Below, piece by piece: positions 60,695-64,000 of a DNA stretch of 64,000 nt. Below the pieces are notes generated by a model. It was given only the letters and a program-made list of their open reading frames with translations, did not search any database and had not been told where the DNA came from. The DNA lies in the NCBI GenBank assembly GCA_015501605.1, contig JADNRZ010000001.1, positions 1,798,001-1,862,000 of the forward strand, given 5' to 3'. A program made the position numbers and the translations under genes. The DNA comes from Panaeolus papilionaceus. Taxonomy: Eukaryota; Basidiomycota; Agaricomycetes; Agaricales. Every line of letters starts with the position of its first letter. Positions within the stretch are counted from its first letter, which is position 1.

Positions 60695-62497
60695 ATGAGC
60701 ACATCACACAGTCAAGAACCTGCCTTTCTTTCTCCTACGACAACCAAGAACGAAGTGGAAATCGATGAACTGGAGGACGATGTCAATTTTGAATCAGACT
60801 CGGAGGATACCAATGCCTTCAAAATACGGGAAGCTTTACAACCACCAACAGCAGAGACACAATCAACAAAGGAACTTCACAGTAAATTTATCTAGCTCAC
60901 GCGACTGACTCAACTTCCCTGACTCTCCGCGAAATAGATCTCATTCATGAGGGTTACATCGACTTGAACCCCCCATACCAGAGAGGTATGGAAGAACGTG
61001 TTATTCACCTCGGTTATTTCTAATGCGACACCATTTGGCAGAGGTTGTATGGCCAGAGTCAAAGCAAAGCGGATTAATTGATTCTCTTTATCGAAATTTT
61101 TACATTCCACCGGTGGTATTTGCCCTACGGCCAGACGCTGAAGGAGAGATGGTTAGGGTTTGTGTGGACGGCAAGCAGGTTCGCAAACTTTCTTCAGTTA
61201 TCTTTGCGCGTCAAGAAGTAACGTAGGCGGTGGATAACTTGTAGCGACTCACGTCAATACAAAAGTTCTTTGACGGCCAGGTAAGTTTCGACTCAATATT
61301 TGGCGTCGCGGCATTCGTGGTTAAAAATCACCTATATATCTTCGCGATTGGCACAGATACCATGTACGTCTGTGTTTGTTCACTCGTGTCGGCCTAGTTT
61401 GACGACTAACGGGATCTAAGTCAAGGATCCTGTTACGAAGAAAGCATGGTGGTATACCGCCTCTGACAGTACGTCCGCAACTAGAAATATCATTCCGGAT
61501 AGGTATAAAAAGGAATTTGCGGAGAAAAAGTTGACAGTCGGTAAGTATCTTTTGCCACATTACCCAAATGAATTGCTCATTGCTTTAGTTGAGTACGACA
61601 ATCTGACGACTGGCGCGGAACGCGACATCTTCCAAAGGGTACAGATGGGAATGACTTTGACAGTTGCAGGTGAGTAGACCGACCTGCACCACGTGAGCCC
61701 AATCTTGACTGTTTGCAGAGAAGTTGCAGGCAATATCCTCGCCATGGGCAGAGTGAGCAATTCCATTACTTGACTTTCCTGTTTCTGACAGTGGTTCATA
61801 GGTGGATAAGCGAGCTGGAGCAAAAGCATGTTGTGGTGGAGGGAGGGCTATCAGAAGTCATAGAGTGGGATACAAAGAGAGGCAGGGATTTCCAGAACCT
61901 CGCGCATATGGTTTACTGCTGCGACGGCATAGAAAATGAACCTATACCCACAGCTCAAAAAATAGAGAAGTGGATATCTAGGGTTGACCCACCCCCTGCT
62001 TCTTTTAAGCAAGACATGGAGGCCGTACTGCGCACATTTTGGGTCATTGCAAAGGATAACCGGTATAATGCAGCCTTGGGGTCCCGTGTGGCTCAACGCA
62101 TCGCTCCAGTGGAATTCATTTTCATCGGTGAATCAGTTTTTGCTCTTTCCCGCACTACTTAAACTCAACATTCACAGGTGTATTACTTTATTGTTTGAGG
62201 GCGGAAACAAGAAAGGTTCAAAGTCAAGCTATCCTGACCTTGCGGCAAACAGTCCGCCAGGAGTTCAGAGACATCAGGAACAATACCACTGTATGCAAAG
62301 CGTTCTGGAGTCACGTCCGTGTTTTGGAGCACAATCCGAACACGACACTAATCCCAAACACAAATAACGAATCATCGGCGAACAAAGGGAAGAGAAAGAG
62401 AAAGGAAGACAATGACGATGAATATCGGCCTCTGCCTGTTAGAAGTCTTGGAAAACCAGTGAAGACACGAGCCACAAAGTCGTCCAAGTCAAAATGA
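60695..62497 (+). CDS. DUF262 (GmrSD/ParB-like) domain protein with basic tail
   Basis: A 431-residue protein whose core is a DUF262 domain, the ParB/Srx-like fold of bacterial GmrSD restriction enzymes. Exons are 60695-60881, 60938-60985, 61042-61178, 61245-61280, 61357-61363, 61421-61540, 61589-61669, 61719-61752, 61802-62127 and 62178-62497. The signature is present: IDLNPPYQREVVWPESKQSG with SLYRNFYIPPVVFA, then the catalytic-type CVDGKQRLTSIQKFFDGQ. A helical middle (MTLTVAEKLQAISSPWAE) follows. The N terminus is acidic; the end carries NKGKRKRKEDNDDE and a Lys/Ser tail, suggesting the nucleus. No HNH (DUF1524) nuclease half is visible. Exon 5 is only 7 nt, but the frame closes exactly. 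Confidence 0.82.
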
Positions 62498-62615
62498 TGG
62501 GATTCAACCTTGTAGCTTTTTTTTTGTTGCTGTTGTTCTTTTCTTTCTTTCTTGTGTTCCATGGTATTATATTCTCTGACATATTCTCTATACATGTATT
62601 TAGCATCAAAGAAGT

Positions 62616-64000
62616 CTAGCCGTTATACTGTGCTCTGGCGGTGTATCTAATTCCTTGCGAATCCGTCACCGCTCTGCAATATTTGAGCAGAAGTTTATCT
62701 CGCTCCTTGTTGTTGACGGCTATATCAGACAAAAAAGCGGAAATATCCTCTCCTTTCCATTTCTTTCGCATTGCGAACAGTTCCGCAAAACGGGCAGCGG
62801 GGTCAATGGGAAGCGTTGAAGCGGGGAAGTACTTGAGCGCTGCCTCGGTGACTCCTAGACTCTCCAGTTCGATGTAGTTTCCCTATGAGATGTCAGCTAA
62901 ACAGCGAATACAGGGATATGGACGCTTACTGCAAGCAATGCCAATGACACCAATGACTCGAATGTATCGCCGACAGCACTTTTCCATTTTGCCAGCAATA
63001 GATCCCTCTCGATAGGCTCATGCTGCAAAGAACAAAATATTCGTAACTCGCGAATGACGTCCATGATGTGATGTGGAGACGCACCCTGTGATTCCTCAAT
63101 ATCCCCAAGCCAACTTCCTTGACCACCGATTCGGCATCCATACTCCACTTTCCCTCTGAAATCTCTCCAAACCATCGCATAATCTGCGTCGACACGGATC
63201 TGGGCACTTCATGGTCATCAGCCAGTGCTGACGTGATGGTTTCGACTGAAGTCGACGTGTGCTTTTCAGAAAGGGAAACAAGAACGGCAAGAATCAACTC
63301 TAGTAGGTGGTTCAAGTAGGACACTGCAATGGGTCTGAGTTCGTCTAAAAATGGAGCAACAGGGATTCATATACTCTTTTCCACAAGCAGGGAAACGAGT
63401 GTAACGCTTACTATTCAATACGAGAATACGGCGATCTTTTAATCCCCTTTCCAGCTCCGCCTCGCTTGACTGGATCTCCCCTCGCGCGTCATCTAGAGTA
63501 AAGCGCGTCTAAAAATATGTCATGATATGAAACGACGAGAGAATGAATAGCACCAACTATCGACGCGTCGTCCTCGTCATCTTCTTGTCCTTCATCATAC
63601 GTGCGATCTCGGAGCAGAGATGAAAGTTTGTGCAATTTTGGCACAGCAGGTGCCAGCTCGATGATTTCTTTCACCTGGTCACGAATCACGACTGCATTGG
63701 CTGCAAATGCATTGTTACAGACATCAATGTCTGGCACAGCAGTAGCAACAAGAACGGTGTTTGACAAATTGACTGAGCGCATGCTAAAGGTTTTGTCCGA
63801 TGTGCAAAGCACAGCATCCTCTTGTGGTTGACCTTTGATGGTCAGACTGTCGAGGGTCAGTATCGTCGCTTACAAGGTGTGGTAGAAATTACAGACTTTA
63901 TAGCCACATCGTTTTTAATTCCATCCTCGATCAATGTGACGAGATCTGGGGTCAGCTCAACAAGTTTGTAAGATCCTGCTTCCAAGGTGGAAGAAGAAGA
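62616..64000 (-). CDS. DCC1: Sister chromatid cohesion protein DCC1 (RFC-Ctf18 subunit), N-terminus beyond window
   Basis: A subunit of the alternative clamp loader Ctf18-Dcc1-Ctf8 that promotes replication-coupled cohesion. Visible exons are >64000-63897, 63846-63558, 63508-63412, 63344-63085, 63022-62930 and 62882-62616. The Dcc1 pattern is clear: YKLVELTPDLVTLIEDG, then DAVLCTSDKTFSMR with LSNTVLV, then a helical middle. The C-terminal winged-helix region runs from DLLLAKWKSAVGDTFESLV to ELFAMRKKWKGEDISAFLSD. The reading frame is open at base 64000, and roughly the first few residues or one exon lie outside. The stop is at 62618-62616. Confidence 0.9.

Overview
The window is a eukaryotic nuclear fragment that reads as an Agaricomycete (mushroom-forming basidiomycete) genome. 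I infer this from very dense genes on both strands, many short introns (mostly 45-75 bp, about 180 modelled), and exon content that follows basidiomycete families: a heavily split Argonaute, a multi-intron NAD-isocitrate dehydrogenase, a Zn2Cys6 regulator with a fungal_trans domain, a DUF7704 membrane protein and an Ssd1-type protein. There is no sign of a bacterial insert, transposon, CRISPR array or virus. All exon models were built by hand from splice signals and frame continuity, and almost every model closes exactly in frame.

Layout. 1-9.2 kb: end of a gamma-tubulin complex gene (GCP3/Spc98), ER protein disulfide isomerase, verprolin/WIP, RBM42-like RNA-binding protein, ribosomal protein uL18 (RPL5) and Mediator MED17. 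9.5-21.3 kb: Zn2Cys6 transcription factor, ESCRT-III Vps24, IDH2 (catalytic NAD-IDH subunit) and a large Ssd1-type RNB protein. 21.9-32.7 kb: BTB/T1 protein, Rpr2/Snm1-like zinc protein, RTA1-like membrane protein with an in-frame stop, Vid27, a DUF7704 protein and a FEX fluoride exporter. 33-42 kb: casein kinase 2 beta, ribosomal protein eL36, a VTT-domain membrane protein, a Ca2+-dependent mitochondrial carrier and a proline-rich orphan. 42.5-52.3 kb: Argonaute, TspO, an intron-bearing tRNA-Gln(CTG), HIS4 and pyruvate dehydrogenase E1 beta. 52.4-64 kb: short-chain dehydrogenase, ACMSD-like amidohydrolase, alpha/beta hydrolase, IDH1 (regulatory NAD-IDH subunit), a conserved unknown, a DUF262 protein and the DCC1 cohesion/RFC subunit, which runs off the right edge.

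How the genes relate. Most are unlinked housekeeping genes arranged in divergent or tail-to-tail pairs. One real theme is mitochondrial carbon entry: both subunits of the NAD-IDH heteromer, PDH E1 beta and a Ca2+-regulated carrier lie in one window, and both IDH genes carry a CACGTG box close upstream. Post-transcriptional RNA control is also represented, by Argonaute, the Ssd1-type protein and the RBM42-like protein. I found no convincing multi-gene novel system. The most unusual single items are the DUF262 protein, the Ssd1-type protein with all four catalytic aspartates, the RTA1-like gene interrupted by TGA, and a set of GC-AG introns and 7-18 nt microexons.
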